DNA of 64,000 nucleotides. It comes from Hevea brasiliensis (taxonomy: Eukaryota > Streptophyta > Magnoliopsida > Malpighiales > Euphorbiaceae). Location: the NCBI RefSeq assembly GCF_030052815.1, contig NC_079498.1, positions 99,466,041 to 99,530,040 of the forward strand. Reading direction: 5' to 3'. The notes under the pieces were generated by a model that saw nothing but the letters and a program-made list of their open reading frames with translations, made no database searches and was not told where the DNA came from. Shown here in pieces: positions 23,584-36,483 of the stretch (the first letter of the stretch is position 1; every line of letters starts with the position of its first letter). A program made the position numbers and the translations under genes.

Positions 23584-24074
23584 TAGATAAATTTTAACAA
23601 CTGTCTATGAACTTATATAGTTATAATATTATAGTTTTTCAACTTTAAAATGTAACATAAAACTCCTTAAACTTTTAAATTTTATACAGTAAAATTCCTC
23701 TAATTTTCAATTATCAAATTTTCAGTTAGAAACTGACGTGAACAGCTCCTGCATAGCACTTAGTCAATATTTCTCTCTTCTCTCTTATGTAACGTGTAAA
23801 ATTATTTTTCCTACACGTGAAAAATTATTTTATCTAGAGAAAGAAGAAAGATTCAATTTACACATATTTTAAAAAAGAAAAGAGAAATATTAACTAAACT
23901 CCATACTGGAACTGTCCAGGTCAGCATCTAACTGAAAATTGGTAATTAGAGGTTAAAAGGATTTTATTGTGTAAAATTTAAAAATTGATAAAATTTTATG
24001 TTACATTTTTTAAGTTTATGGATTACAATATTACAATTAGATAAGTTTAGGGATAATTCTTAAAATTTATTCCA
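23584..24074. mobile_element. MITE with about 200-bp TIRs and 7-bp target duplication
   Basis: Perfect AGAGAAA copies flank the element at 23577-23583 and 24075-24081. The left end is TAGATAAATTTTAAC and the reverse complement of the right end is TGGAATAAATTTTAAG. The arms stay similar for about 200 bases, including TGTAACATAAAA, CTAATT..CAATT and TTTTCAGTTAGA blocks, leaving a loop of only about 70 bases. The element is 491 bp and non-coding. RNA from it could fold into one long hairpin. Confidence 0.8.
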
Positions 24075-25242
24075 AGAGAAAGCCTAAATGGGCTGCATTT
24101 ACACAAGTTTTGCAAAATATGGTGAACAAAGCACAGAGACCTAATGACTCATAGTATTATCTCTTTCATTATTCTTTTAAAATAATTAATATATTTATTA
24201 TTTTAATTTCATAATATACATAATTATTTATATTATTACTAGAAGGATTTCAGATTTTATATAATAAATTTTTAAAGAACAATAGTAATATGAAATCCAA
24301 TTTCATTTGAATTGATGGTTTATTCTTTATTTAATTTATTATTTTTTTTAGATACTTTTTATTCTTCTTGGATACTTTAATATAAATTAAAGCCAAAGCA
24401 AAACTTTTTATTTTAGCATTAAACTTATAGAAAAATTATTTATTCGTAACTTAAATTAATTTTTTTATACAAGTTATATTATTTTAAATGATTATTATTA
24501 TATGATTATGATTCTTTTATCAAAAATTATTATCAGTATTTTTTTTATTAATAATTGTTTAATATAATTAATAGTATTACAATATAAGAGATAATAAAAT
24601 ACGTAATAAAAATGTCTATATTTTTATGTATAATTTCACTTTATGTTTAACTTTGATCATATTTTATTAATATATCAATTAAATAATTTATTAATATAAT
24701 TTTCATAATTATCTCTGCTTATTGCGAAATATCTTCGAAAATATAATGATCAAAATGTCAATAACAGTAAATTATACAGACCACATAGTAAATTACACTA
24801 AATTTTATGAAATTCATTTATTTCCAACAAAATTTTAGTAAATTCAATCATAATAGAGATATTATATGATAAATTTTTGCTGACAATTGAATTCAAGTCA
24901 TGGTTAAAATAAATTCAAACCAACAACTGCTTGAATTTGATCATACCTCCACATGATCTGAAACTATAAGAAAACTGGTGGTTGCATTGAGCAAGCTATG
25001 AACTGCATTTACATAAGTTCTGCAAAACATCAGAGGGCTAGAGACAAGATTTATGTTAACCTCAAGCACAGAGAGGGTAAACCTGACACTATCCCTGCTC
25101 CAAACCAAAACTTACAAGGCTTCCTAGCCTCTCATCTCTCGCTCCTTTCTTTCTGTACACACTTTAATTAGTTTCTGTTAACTAGTTTCAGCTGAGTCCA
25201 AAGATCCCACTTCACTCTGTTGCTCATTTTTCACTAGATTGT

Positions 25243-28200
25243 TTAAGAGTGTTCCTCTTTAGGTCTGGCTGTGACACAAAATTCATTACCACCTTCACGA
25301 TTTTCATCACTGGATGGACTTGCAGTCTCTGGGGTTTTCTGCTTCGAGTTGATTCCAATCCTCAGAGTTTTGATCTTTAACTTGTCAGTAGATTCTTTGC
25401 TATCACCTTCTGAGCCATTGTCAGGCCTAGATGTATCATCCATTACTTTGTTAGCAACAATAGGTTCATCCTGCGCAGCAGCACCTTTAGATTTCCTAGC
25501 TTTCTTCCTGGAAGCAGTGGCAGCTCCACTCCTAAAAGAACCATCATAATCTTTCAGTCTAGATATATCAAACTGTCATAATTCAGAATCGATGAAAGTA
25601 TGCAAACCAACCTTTTGAAATCAACTTTCAGTTGTTTTGTGGACTCTGAAATCAACTTCCCCTTTTGCTTTCCTGGTCTGGTCATGGTACATTTGACAAG
25701 GTTAAAACATTTAAGAGCAAACAAAAGATATGGTAGTAAATAATCATATGTATAAATTATATATAAATTATGAGGCAAACATCTTATTGAACACTTAGGA
25801 TCAATGGGAATAATCACTTTGTGATTATTTTACAGCACATTGATCCTGTTCATTATCACAATTCCTATTAACTATATATTTCTCAAGGCAATTAAAAAAA
25901 GGAGAGATTTTTCTTCTTGATTTTGCATCATAACCCTCTTTAAAATGTCCTTACCTCACGGATTTGGAATCAAAATGTAAGAAAATAATTATTCTGCACT
26001 AACAAGGCAAAATAATAACACAGTGGGAGAGGCAGGACAGCCCTTCAGTATTTCTTTTTCCAATAAGGAAATAAACAACAGAAAAGGAAAAGAATTGTTC
26101 AGAACATCAGAGCCAAAGAACTCCAAAAACAAATATCTTTAGTTTATGTTGTCAAAAAAACAAAAAACAAATAAAATATTAGTTGCAGAAGGGAAATGAA
26201 CAACAATACTCAATAGTCAGTAGCTGTAGTAATATTATGGGAACAACAGAACTTACTTATCAGATGAAGGATCAGCATTTGGAATATCAGTTTCTGGCAC
26301 CTGCTAATATTATCAGCACAATTGCAAGGCAAAGAAGTTACTTTGCAGAAATATGTTATTGAGGAAAAATACCAGAACATACAAAGGCAAAAGACCCACT
26401 TCACCAGGCAAAATATCATCTCCAACAAGTTCCCACCGTTCCCTTCCGAGATTTAGTATCTCTTCATCCCCATCAGCATACAAAACCTAAGTAATGTCAT
26501 CAGCAAAGGTGAGTATTAAGATGATTCTGAAATGTTTTGTGATTACAAATTACTAACAGGGATCATTAATTAGCATTTTGGAATTGCTGATCTTGCAACA
26601 ATGACCACAGGAGGACCAAATATAGGATGGTCCAAGCACTCAAGGATGTGAGAAAATATACAACTGATCATCATTTAACATGAGATATGGCCCTGGGAAG
26701 AGCCACTAAATGGAAATGAGCATGAAACCCATTCCAATTGCGATTAATGGGTTCTAGAAAGCTAAGTCATAAGCAACCCCAACAAAAATTCTCAAAGAGG
26801 AAAAAAGAAAAAATAAATAAATAATAAAAGAAGGAAGAAGAACCAAGTTAGGGTTAGCTATGGTCATCTCACCTTGTGCTTCTTTTTAATAGGGTCATAG
26901 GAATCAAGAACTCCTTCATAAAACCTGGAAAATAAGAAACATATTCAACACACAAGAATCAGATAATGCTCTTAGAAAAATTAAGACTCATGAAAAATTG
27001 TTAGAATGGATATTTGCATAAAGTCCAGAAATTTCAGCAATAGATGTGTAGCACATATCAAAATTAATTAAAATTAATTTTCAAATCCTTTTCAACCAGA
27101 CTAGGTTTAGCCGCAGTCTGCAAATATATTTATTAAACCAATCCAATTTATCAATAATATCAGCATGACATATACCCTAGAGAGAAGCAAACCCAAAGCT
27201 ATTCCAATTTTAACGGTTAACAATTATCAAGATTATGGCCACAATTGATAATTTTGATAAAAGTTAACTAGTAACCACAATCGAAAAAGTGCAAATAGTA
27301 TTTTATTTTTATTTGGCCACTTGCCTCATTGTATTTCATGACTTGCAAACAAGAGTAACACCAATGTTATAAGAACCAGACCGGACTGGCCAGTTCAACT
27401 GGTTTAACCGGGAACCGGACCAGCAGCCAATCCTATTTAGATGTGAAACCCACTTTTTGTAAGAATTAGGGTTGACCCTTATGAACCGGCCGGGTAACCG
27501 GTGAACCGGCCAACCCGGTCGGCTCAAAACAGTTTGATAAACTCAACTTTTAAAAAAAAAAAATTGAAAGATGTTTACAAAAGGATTTAAACCTGGTACA
27601 AAGGAAACCATACATTGTGCAGTTTGCCATCTCATCCAGCTTCACTTATGCAAATTTCTCTTCATATAATATATAAAAACATATATCTAATTAAATTGTT
27701 AAATTAAACACCTCAAAATTATATTATTTTATTAATAACTATTAACTTTTATTCAGTTTGTTAAAATTGTAATATGAATAATTAATAATGTTAGTAATAT
27801 ATTTTATCAGTATGTTAATTTGAATTATAAAATTATTTTTTATTATATTTTCTTTAAATAATAAGAAATATAAAATTTTCTTTATTTATTGTGTTACAAT
27901 ATTTAAGATACCAACATTTATTTTTTAATTGATGTAAATATATTTATTTTTATGCAAATTTTATTTCAAGCATTTTATTGTGAAATATTATTATTTAAAA
28001 TTTAAACATTAAATAAAATTTAAAATTACTTTTTTAAAATTATACATTAAAGTTTAATAAGCTTTATTTTGATAATTATTTATAAAATATATCAATTTAA
28101 TGATTATAATAATGTATTATTATTTTTTAATATTTATTTAATAATATTCTGATTCAACCCCGGTCCAACCCCAGTTAAATCTGAAACCCTTTAACCTTCA

Positions 28201-29769
28201 ACTTTCAATAGTTCCGTGGCAAGGCTGGGTTTAAAAACAATGGTAAACACATACCACTTGCCAATCCAGCTTACATTGTAAATACAACTGTCTCCCAGCC
28301 AATTGCAAGTCTCCGTCCATTTATTTCTCTTTTTGATCAAGTAGTCAATCACATGCTATAATATCCCTATGGTGTTCTCGTTTCCTCAATTTCAAATTTT
28401 AGCTTCTCCAGTCCCTTCTTTACTAGATTTATGGAAGAACACCCAAAAAATTTTGGCTAAAGTACTTAATCCTCACTATCTTGCAACGTTATTAAGATTA
28501 AAATGCCTAAATGATATGCACAAAAAGAGGTATTTCATCTGTCTGAGTTTTGAGAATTGAAGGTCAAAATGCCATCAAACAGATATATAGCATGAAAATT
28601 TAACAAATCCTCCAGGAATTGATGATTGAACACAAGTAAATCCAAAGATATTTTTCTGTTACTGAAAAAATCAAAGAAATTCAAATTATCCAATAAAAAA
28701 ATAAACTACAATAAAACTAAGAGGCTTAAAGGAATCTTACATCTTGTCCCGCGGCCACCAAACTTTTATTCTGCTACCAACCAATTGCTCACCAAGATCA
28801 GGAGGCTGAATTGGAGAAGAAAAATACATAATTTATATAATATAATAAATAGCTAGAAGAGAATGGGAGGATGAAGCACTGAAAGTCTCCCTATCAGCAG
28901 AACTTTAAGAAGTAATTACAAAAATATCATAATATGTATTTGCAATTAACGAACAAAAGAAATACGATAAGAGAATGGCAGACAACTCGTTAGACTAATT
29001 GTCCAATATTTTCATTATCAACACTAAAAGGAGAAAACAGGATTATATCTTGGCCAAAGTAGTGCAGAGATATTTAGCTTTCCAAATATTATGCTTTCAT
29101 GTAACTTCTTTTCTTTATTGCTTGTCTGTTGGTTAAAGCCATTCCTATTTTCAATGAGTAGAGCAACCAAACAAGCACTATAGGAGTTGCCAACCACAGA
29201 AAAGCTGGATATTTCCATAGTTTCAATTGATCTTGTGCCGATAGTTTTAACTTGCAGGACCAAAACCTTCCAATTCCCATTCCCTACTCTAGGAAAATAG
29301 AAGCTGTCAAATCCAAATCTTAAATTATGATAAATAGAAAAATATCAACTGATACTTCTTATTCTTAAATATAGAACAATATAAGTACGTTAATTAGAAA
29401 GCAACAAGTACTATATTATGAAAAACAAATGTCCCTAAAAATAAGAAATTTAAATTTTTAGTAATGAGTTCAGTTAAATGATAAACAATTGTTCATTTAC
29501 ATTGTTGATTTTATTTAAAAAAGAAGAGAAAAGAATAGAAAGGCTAACCGAAACACATTGCAATACCATCAACCAAGTACAAGTTACATAGAAAACAATG
29601 AAAAAGAATCTATACCACTTCCTTCCTTGGTGTTCGCTTCCTTTTGCAATTTGCTTTAGGGGTTTCTTCCCCATAACTTCCATCTCTAGATGATTTGGTT
29701 TTCTGTAAAGTTGATTATAGGGAAAGATAAAGTAAAAGCTCAACAAAATTAATGCCAGTAGGGTTGAAA

Positions 29770-29809
<40 letters not shown>

Positions 29810-32800
29810 TAGTTCATATAAATTTCATACCTTAATATTAGATGCCACATCTGAAACACCACTAACTGAACTTCTTTTCCTAATATCTGTTTGGAATAGT
29901 GAGCTCTCTCTTCTGATGTTCCTTACCCGTATCTTTGTCGACTGGGATGGTTTTTCCTCATGTTCATTGAGGAATCCCGCTTTCTCATCTGACAACGTAT
30001 AAGCAGAAGGCAAAGATGCCTCTTCAGTAGTCTTTGCATCAAGTCCAATTTTACTTGAGCACTTCTGTTGCTTTACTTCTGAGTTGCTTCTTCTTGCATA
30101 CTGCTTTCTCAAGCTGACTTCATCTTCAGCTGGAGTTATCTCCTCATTTGCAGTATTCAACACCTCTCCTTTCAATAATTTTAAGGAACTAGGATCAGCA
30201 CCTTGATTTGTAGAGCTTGCATTTTTCTTTGGCCGGCCTCTTTTGGGATGACTTCCACCATTAAGGCTTTGATCCCGTGATGGGGAAGAAGAAGCACCTA
30301 TGACACTACCAGTTTCTGGTCTCAATCCCGTGAGTTCTCTCACATGTGCTGACGACAGAGACACCTTCTTTGGAACTGTAATTTCTGATCTTAAATCTAC
30401 TCCCTTGTCACGAGGCTTTCTTCGTAATTTTGCAGCTTTTCTTCCAGAAGAAATCCAAGAATGATCATAGCCTTCCTCTGGATTCATCAAAGAATTAGGT
30501 TTCCGCCCCCTTTTCCTTGGGACAGTCCTTCGTTCCTTTTCCAATTTGACTTCAGGTTCTGCATCACCTTGTGCATCATTACTTTCACAATGCTGGATAA
30601 GAGAACAATGCTCCAGTACTTTTGTGGAAATATTATTGACATTGTCAGCATTTCTAGTTGAGGTGTTTCCATTGGTTGTTAACTTGGGAATAGCATCCAT
30701 AGCTTGGAAACCTTCTCCAGGAGAAGCAGCAATGGGTGATAGCCCCTTAGCCACCTTAACAAGATAAATTGAATTTTGCAGCAATTATTTAGCAATAGCT
30801 TATATTGAAGAATCCTGATATACATTGTATATAATAGAGAAAATGAAAGCCAAAATTACACCCAAAAAATGTTGCATCATGAATCTTTATTACTTTTCTC
30901 CTTACAACCACAACAACATACAAATTAAAGTAGCACCATCCTAAAGTAAGAAGTGTGTCAAATTGATTTGATTTGCTAGATGTCATTCAATAGGTGAATT
31001 CATTTGCACCTATCAACCTTTCCTCGGTTTGTTCGGACCTTTAGTGAGTGAATATCTGTCAAAATATGTTGTGCAATTATGGATCCCAACCAAGAATGCA
31101 ATTATACACATACACAGGAACACACCAGGAGAAGCATGCTGCCACAGATCTACGAATGTACAATTGATAATTTGCAAGTTTATTAAATAGTTTTACACTA
31201 TATATCCACCCTCTCCCTTGGAAAATTGGAAGAGAGGTGAAATTCACACAAGAAAAGTCAGGGGTTAATCATCTCAGGAGAACATATCACAGAAAGAAAA
31301 AAGATGAAGTTAGGATTTATATTCAGCAAATGAAACAACTTCCATGTCAGTTTGCATCCATAAAAGCAATTTTTCAATTTGAAGACAATAAACACCAAAG
31401 TAGCATACAATTAGAATTCATTAATAGGAAGAAGAAACATACCAAATGATCCCCTGAAGCATTGACATGATCACATTTGAGGGTAAGAGTCTCATCCTGG
31501 CATATAGAAGCAACTATTGGAGTATATTCATCCAAAGCTATGCCAATGGACTGCACTAGCTCCTTGAGATAGGGTTTAAGTTTAGCAGCACAATTAGTGA
31601 TAACTTTTTCCCCAAGCTTCCATGCAATAGGAGAAACACTCTGGAATCATAATATAAGTTAATTTGACAAAGCCCATTTAAGCAATAAAAACCATATTAA
31701 GAAAGGGGGGACAGGTAGCAAAAAAACACACAGAACATACCTGATTTTCCTTTCTTATACTGGCCAAAAGGGGAGTGAGAAGACCCACTGATATATCTTC
31801 ACTTTCATCTATGATCAGGGTCATAATTGTTTCCATGGCCACAAATACAGCATGTGGATGGTTGAACCTTGATTGAACAAGAAGAATCTATCATTGTCTG
31901 TCAGATACAGAAGATAAATACAGGCAATTAAAATGAAAACAGAAAAACAGTCATCAAAATCTTGGTTCACCAAAACAATAACTGAGATGACTGCAGTTAA
32001 ATATTACATCGTGACTGGCATTACAACAATGGTATCAAGATGCTAATTTGAGAATTAAATTCTGTAGCTATTCCCCTTGGTAATCTGTCTTTCAGACATT
32101 CTACATAAAACGACTAGTATGATGCTTTGAATTTTCAGCAAGACACCTACTCCCCTTTGTAATCTGTTTGCAATCTGTCTTTCAGACATTCTACATAGAA
32201 CTACTAGCATGATGTCTTGAATTTTCAGCAAGACATGTCACGATTTGAGACAGATGTATTTGACATCATGAAACCAAAAAAATAAACCACAACTCTAAAC
32301 CCATTTTCTTTCAAACATCTAGATCTAACTGTCACTTAAAATATTTTGCTTTGTTATTGAACCTTTTTTTTTATGTATGGCAGTTTTTTGATCCATTCAT
32401 GCCATGATCTATAAAGATTGAAGTCAACTACCCTGGAATTCAGGGCCCCTCAAAACCTGTGCCTTTCTTGAGTTATCACAATAACACAACAGCTTCTAAT
32501 CCACCAATAATGTTAATGAGTAAAATAAAAAATGCAACATTGCACAAAACCTCAAAACTTTTCAGAAACGCCAGTTGAGAAGAGGAGAAAAGATCGAAAT
32601 TTAGACATAAGCCTGAACTTCTTCAGAGGACATTATGAATGCAATATCTGCATGTCCTAATGCATCTCTCACCTCATTTTAAGTCCAGTAAAGATTGGCT
32701 TTGAGCAACAGCCAGAAGACTCAGAACTCCTTTCCACTTGATCTTAAAAATTAAGGAATTAAATTAGTAAACCCTAACTAACTAGCACTATTTTTTTTTC

Positions 32801-35800
32801 TTTCATTTTCTTTTTTAAGTAATGAGGAGTTCACAACCCCTTTTTAAGGGCCTATGCAAAATCTGGATGCATAACCAAAGTTACCCACCCACAACAAATG
32901 TGAATAAAAAAATTATGCAATTCTTTGTCTCACTATCTTGAGGATGACCGGGAGGATATGCCAATATCCAAGCAAACAGGGACCATTGCCAGACAGAGTC
33001 CGAGCTTTCTTCTCAGTTCTCATTGTGCAATTTGCCTGTCCAAGAGCACCTTCAACTCCCAAAAATCTTTAAATTTATCCACTTTCTGATGACTATAATG
33101 ATTAAACCTTCACAACCCACTCTGGACAAAAAATTATATTTCAAAGGAAATTTTATTGAAAACACCTGTATCAGCAATCAGCATAATCTGAAGCACTAGA
33201 AATTTTTCATTATACATACAAGAAACTGAAACTATCTCTGAAGAAACTGTATTTAGTCTAAAATATCTTCCAAGTATGTCTTTAAGCTTGCAAAATCAAG
33301 CAAGCAATTTAAGAAAATATATGTTTGCTGCTATAATGTTCAGGAAGAAAAAAAACTTTTCACCGGTATCAAGCATGAATTACAAAAAGTAAGGTTTATG
33401 GCCAAGTCACTCTGGATGTGGTATTATATAGTATGAGATGGTACAAATTTGAGTCATTTCTTATTGAGAAAGTGACACATTTACATTAGCAAATGATTTA
33501 ACAGATGGTATTTGCTATCAACAAGACTCTTACCTAATGATCTTTAGGAAGTGCTGGAACATCTTTATAATTAGTTCATCCAACTCCAGGTCCAACATCA
33601 CCAAGCATGACCTGACCTTTGCAACAGTATCAAGAATGGAAACTGCCTTTGTATAAAAGCGACTTGACACATGAGACAATTTCTCAAAAGCTGCTATAGT
33701 CAACTGAAAAATTTCCTGCTCACCAATGGAAATGCAGACCACACAAGAGCCCAAAACAACTATATTTAAGCATATAGATTGACATATTTCATTGCATTTG
33801 AAACCATATAATATGGAATGTCTGTAAAATATGAAAACTGGTTTTAGCTGCCAATGATACCTTCATATGGTCATCATTGTAAGGAGCATCAGGTGCAGTT
33901 ATTCTTGTAATCTCACTAATACAAGATGCCACTGAAACTTTCACGTCCGTATCTGAGTTCCTCAAAAGGGTATTAGAAATTAAGGCCTTCATGGGGGATA
34001 GAAGTGCATCTTGCATTGATCTCGATGGTGCTTGCTCCACATTTATGAGCAAACACTCAAGTTTCTATAAGACAAAATAAAACAAGTTAACTGATCAATC
34101 CATTTTACTCATTGTTCATAGAAATTAAGATATTGGGAAAAGATTACAATTTTAAATTAGTAAAAAAATCCTCAAAATGCAACATAAGACAGACAGAAAT
34201 TATCACCAAGGTGAACAAGCCTTATTTACCGATTAGAAGCTCAAACCACCATCAGTTAAGAATGCTTTAAGGTATGAACCCATGAAATGAATTTACCACA
34301 TTAATATGAACCATCTAATATTGGCAAAAGAATTATAGAAATGATTCTAGCAGCATGAAAGTACCAAAATGACAACAAGCACAGGACAGCTTTTCATGTG
34401 TCAAATTTTCATCTAAAATTAAGATAGAAAAGAATATTGGATCCGACATCCATTAAGGCAAGGTAAAGTCATCATATACCCCTTATTACTTTATGCAGCT
34501 GCAAACCAGGTAGAATGGAAGAAAATGATCCATATAGCCAACATCGACTAGATTGAGATTAAAGCTTAATTGAGTTAAGTAATAAGCCAACATTGCTACA
34601 TATCAGAACAATATCCTAACCACACAGAAATTTGTTTATAGGATAACCGTTCTAATTTGTGTAACTTAAAGAAGCTTTTACCACCATATTTTTCTGGGGA
34701 ACTAAAAATGTAATAGAAAGTAATAACTCAAGTGTGTGTAAAGTTTCACAACAGTAATTCCATAATTTCGAAGGCTTGCACATTTTATTCCCTCCAAGTA
34801 GACCACAAAATTAACCAAGAGAATAGCCCACACTCTTCCTACCCAGTATTACAATGAAAATCCCCACAAGCATTAGGTTTCATCTCCACATTCTCCATAG
34901 GAAACCCAATTAATACCATAACTACTAGTTTCCCCAGATCCCCCCCTCCCCCATTGTCAATCTCCTTCAAAATCTATGGACAAAAATTTAATTTCATCTA
35001 GATAATCTAAGAGACTTCACATCCAATGGTTATTTCACAATCATTCACTGGAAAGTACAGTGAATACCGTAACAGCGATATAAAAGATTAGCAAACCATA
35101 ATGGCTGGGGTTTTCATAGGCGTGATCTATAGCATTTCACAATATGATTCCAAGTCCAGTAAAGCATCAAACATCATAAATAGTATGGGTAAGTTTCAGA
35201 CAGGTACATAAATTTGTAGCCAAATGCATGGCAGTAGTTCTGGATTGATTACAAGTTTGTTGTCTTCAGATTCATCCCAAAATGATATCAACAATGTTTT
35301 CAAACAGGATTGCGCTCTTAGGCTTCTTAAAATGTACAGTAATGAATCATACATAGAGATAGAAATAAAAAGATAAGAAAAGAAACCCAAATAAGCATCA
35401 ATCATACATAATCAAAAGTCATATCAAAATTCACAGCAACAATTGAGAAAAGATCCCACACAGCAACAGAACTTGTTGCACTACAAAACCCATTATCCTG
35501 ATTACACAAACAAGGAATTCACAGCAGCAATTGGGAAAAGATCCCACACAAAACTTGTTGCATTCCAAAACCCATTATCCTGATTCCACAAACAAGGATG
35601 AATTCATGATTTATTAAAACATAAATAAGTAATATGAGCCAACAGCATAGTACAAGAAGACATTTGCATATGACGGATAAGCTATTAGCAAAAACAATAA
35701 TATACTACCTTAAAATCAAGGATTAATCAAACAAACAATTATATCTCATGTTTTCAGTGTCAAGAAATTAAATTGAACCAAGGATCCCTCCTCACCTGCT

Positions 35801-35910
35801 GATTAGAATACAAGATAAACATATAAGGTCCTTGCTTTTCTAATGACATTTCAATTAGTAAAATACACAAACAACACCCGAAAGACATACATATATTTAT
35901 GACAAACAAA

Positions 35911-35946
<36 letters not shown>

Positions 35947-36483
35947 AATTACACCAAAATTTACCAGCCATTAAACCATCGTTAATTGAGTCCAAAATCA
36001 ATTCAATTTAAATTTTTTTAAAGACAAATAAACAATAAAGCATATACACATTTGTCCACCAAGAAAAGTTATACAGCAATAAGGAAAAATGAAAGACCAT
36101 ATATCGCTAGCGACATTAAACGTAATAGAAACAATGATCAATAGAAAATGATAAACCCAAGTTAGGTCCTCCCAATTCAGCATGCAATTGAAAGATAAAG
36201 GGTCACTAGAAAAACAAACATATAATTCCCAAATAAACACCCATGCATTAACAAATTAAACCTAAAAAAAATTGATAAACAAACAGTCAAATTCACCATT
36301 TCCATTAACAATTCAATAGAACAACAAAAAAAAGCAAAGGACACAGACAAGTAAAATGAAATGAGTTAGAAAGTTCATTACATCAAGCATATTAAGAAGC
36401 TCATGAATGGATGATGGAGGGTACAGGAGGCTATTCCCAGTCTCCTTAAGTTGCTCCTCTAGCACAATCTCATTGATTGCCAT
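25243..36483 (-). CDS. PDS5: Sister chromatid cohesion protein PDS5 homologue, 13 exons
   Basis: PDS5 binds cohesin in the nucleus and controls its stability on chromatin. Minus-strand exons: 36382-36483, 33861-34064, 33534-33715, 31741-31867, 31443-31640, 29831-30754, 29616-29702, 28741-28805, 26873-26924, 26400-26486, 26257-26300, 25612-25677, 25243-25531, giving about 808 residues. Residues 1-270 are the HEAT-like PDS5 part (SEITRITAPDAPY, VAKVRSCLVMLDLE, MFQHFL). Two AT-hook-like motifs follow, RKRGRKP near 350 and KRGRPKK near 442. A Tudor-like domain at about 618-668 has GSRIKVWWPRDK and YADGDEEIL. The tail is lysine-rich and low complexity. The length and Tudor domain fit the plant PDS5C/D type. 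I start at MAINEIV; an in-frame ATG at 36538-36540 would add 19 residues unlike the family. Donor choice is uncertain for the exons ending at 29616 and 26400. Stop TAA is at 25243-25245. Confidence 0.9.
27361..28243. mobile_element. DNA-transposon remnant in PDS5 intron 8
   Basis: The GC-rich left end (CCAATGTTATAAGAACCAG, then repeated CCGG-type words) and the reverse complement of the right end (CCATTGTTTTTAAACCCAG) form an imperfect terminal inverted repeat around an AT-rich centre. Flanks GTAACAC and GTAAACAC hint at a target duplication. The combination of CCGGTTxAACCGG words and a TGTT(T/A)TAAxAACC end is common in non-autonomous plant elements. There is no transposase. Confidence 0.5.
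29774..29806. repeat. (AC)n microsatellite in PDS5 intron 6
   Basis: About 33 bp of perfect CA repeat, 24 bp from the 3' edge of the large exon at 29831. On the gene strand it is a TG/GT run just after the donor. Confidence 0.95.
32066..32235. repeat. Tandem duplication in PDS5 intron 3
   Basis: The 64-bp blocks 32082-32145 and 32172-32235 both start AATCTGTCTTTCAGACATTC and end TTTTCAGCAAGACA, with about five base differences. The bases before each, CCCCTT(G/T)GTAATCTG, are also shared. This is a roughly 80-bp tandem duplication with a small extra insert between the copies. Confidence 0.85.
35428..35598. repeat. Tandem duplication in PDS5 intron 1
   Basis: Units 35428-35515 and 35516-35598 both start AATTCACAGCA and end CACAAACAAGGA, sharing AAAAGATCCCACACA and AAAACCCATTATCCTGATT. 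The second copy lacks about six bases. Confidence 0.85.
35914..35944. repeat. Poly-A run in PDS5 intron 1
   Basis: 31 consecutive A on the plus strand (poly-T on the gene strand). No element body is visible beside it. Confidence 0.9.

Larger units (their letters stand above)
15682..25242. other. Intergenic region between CCR and PDS5
   Basis: About 9.6 kb without a recognisable gene lie between the CCR promoter and the 3' end of the PDS5 gene. The stretch contains one long inverted repeat (16281-17225), a hAT-like element (19187-19705), two long-TIR MITEs (21024-21560 and 23584-24074) and several ATT and AT microsatellites. Everything else is AT-rich sequence in which I see nothing. Confidence 0.7.

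Noticed and set aside
29474..29803. 109-codon minus-strand frame beginning with alternating Cys and Val
   Set aside because: It starts in the CA microsatellite and then reads PDS5 exon 7 in the wrong frame and its introns. The real exon (29616-29702) is in another frame.
30461..30767. Two plus-strand frames of 66-73 codons
   Set aside because: They are shadows opposite the large PDS5 exon 6 (29831-30754).
11207..36483. CCR and PDS5 as parts of a functional gene cluster or new system
   Set aside because: They act in unrelated processes (cytosolic lignin synthesis and nuclear cohesion), are separated by almost 10 kb of repeats, and no further pathway genes occur in the window.
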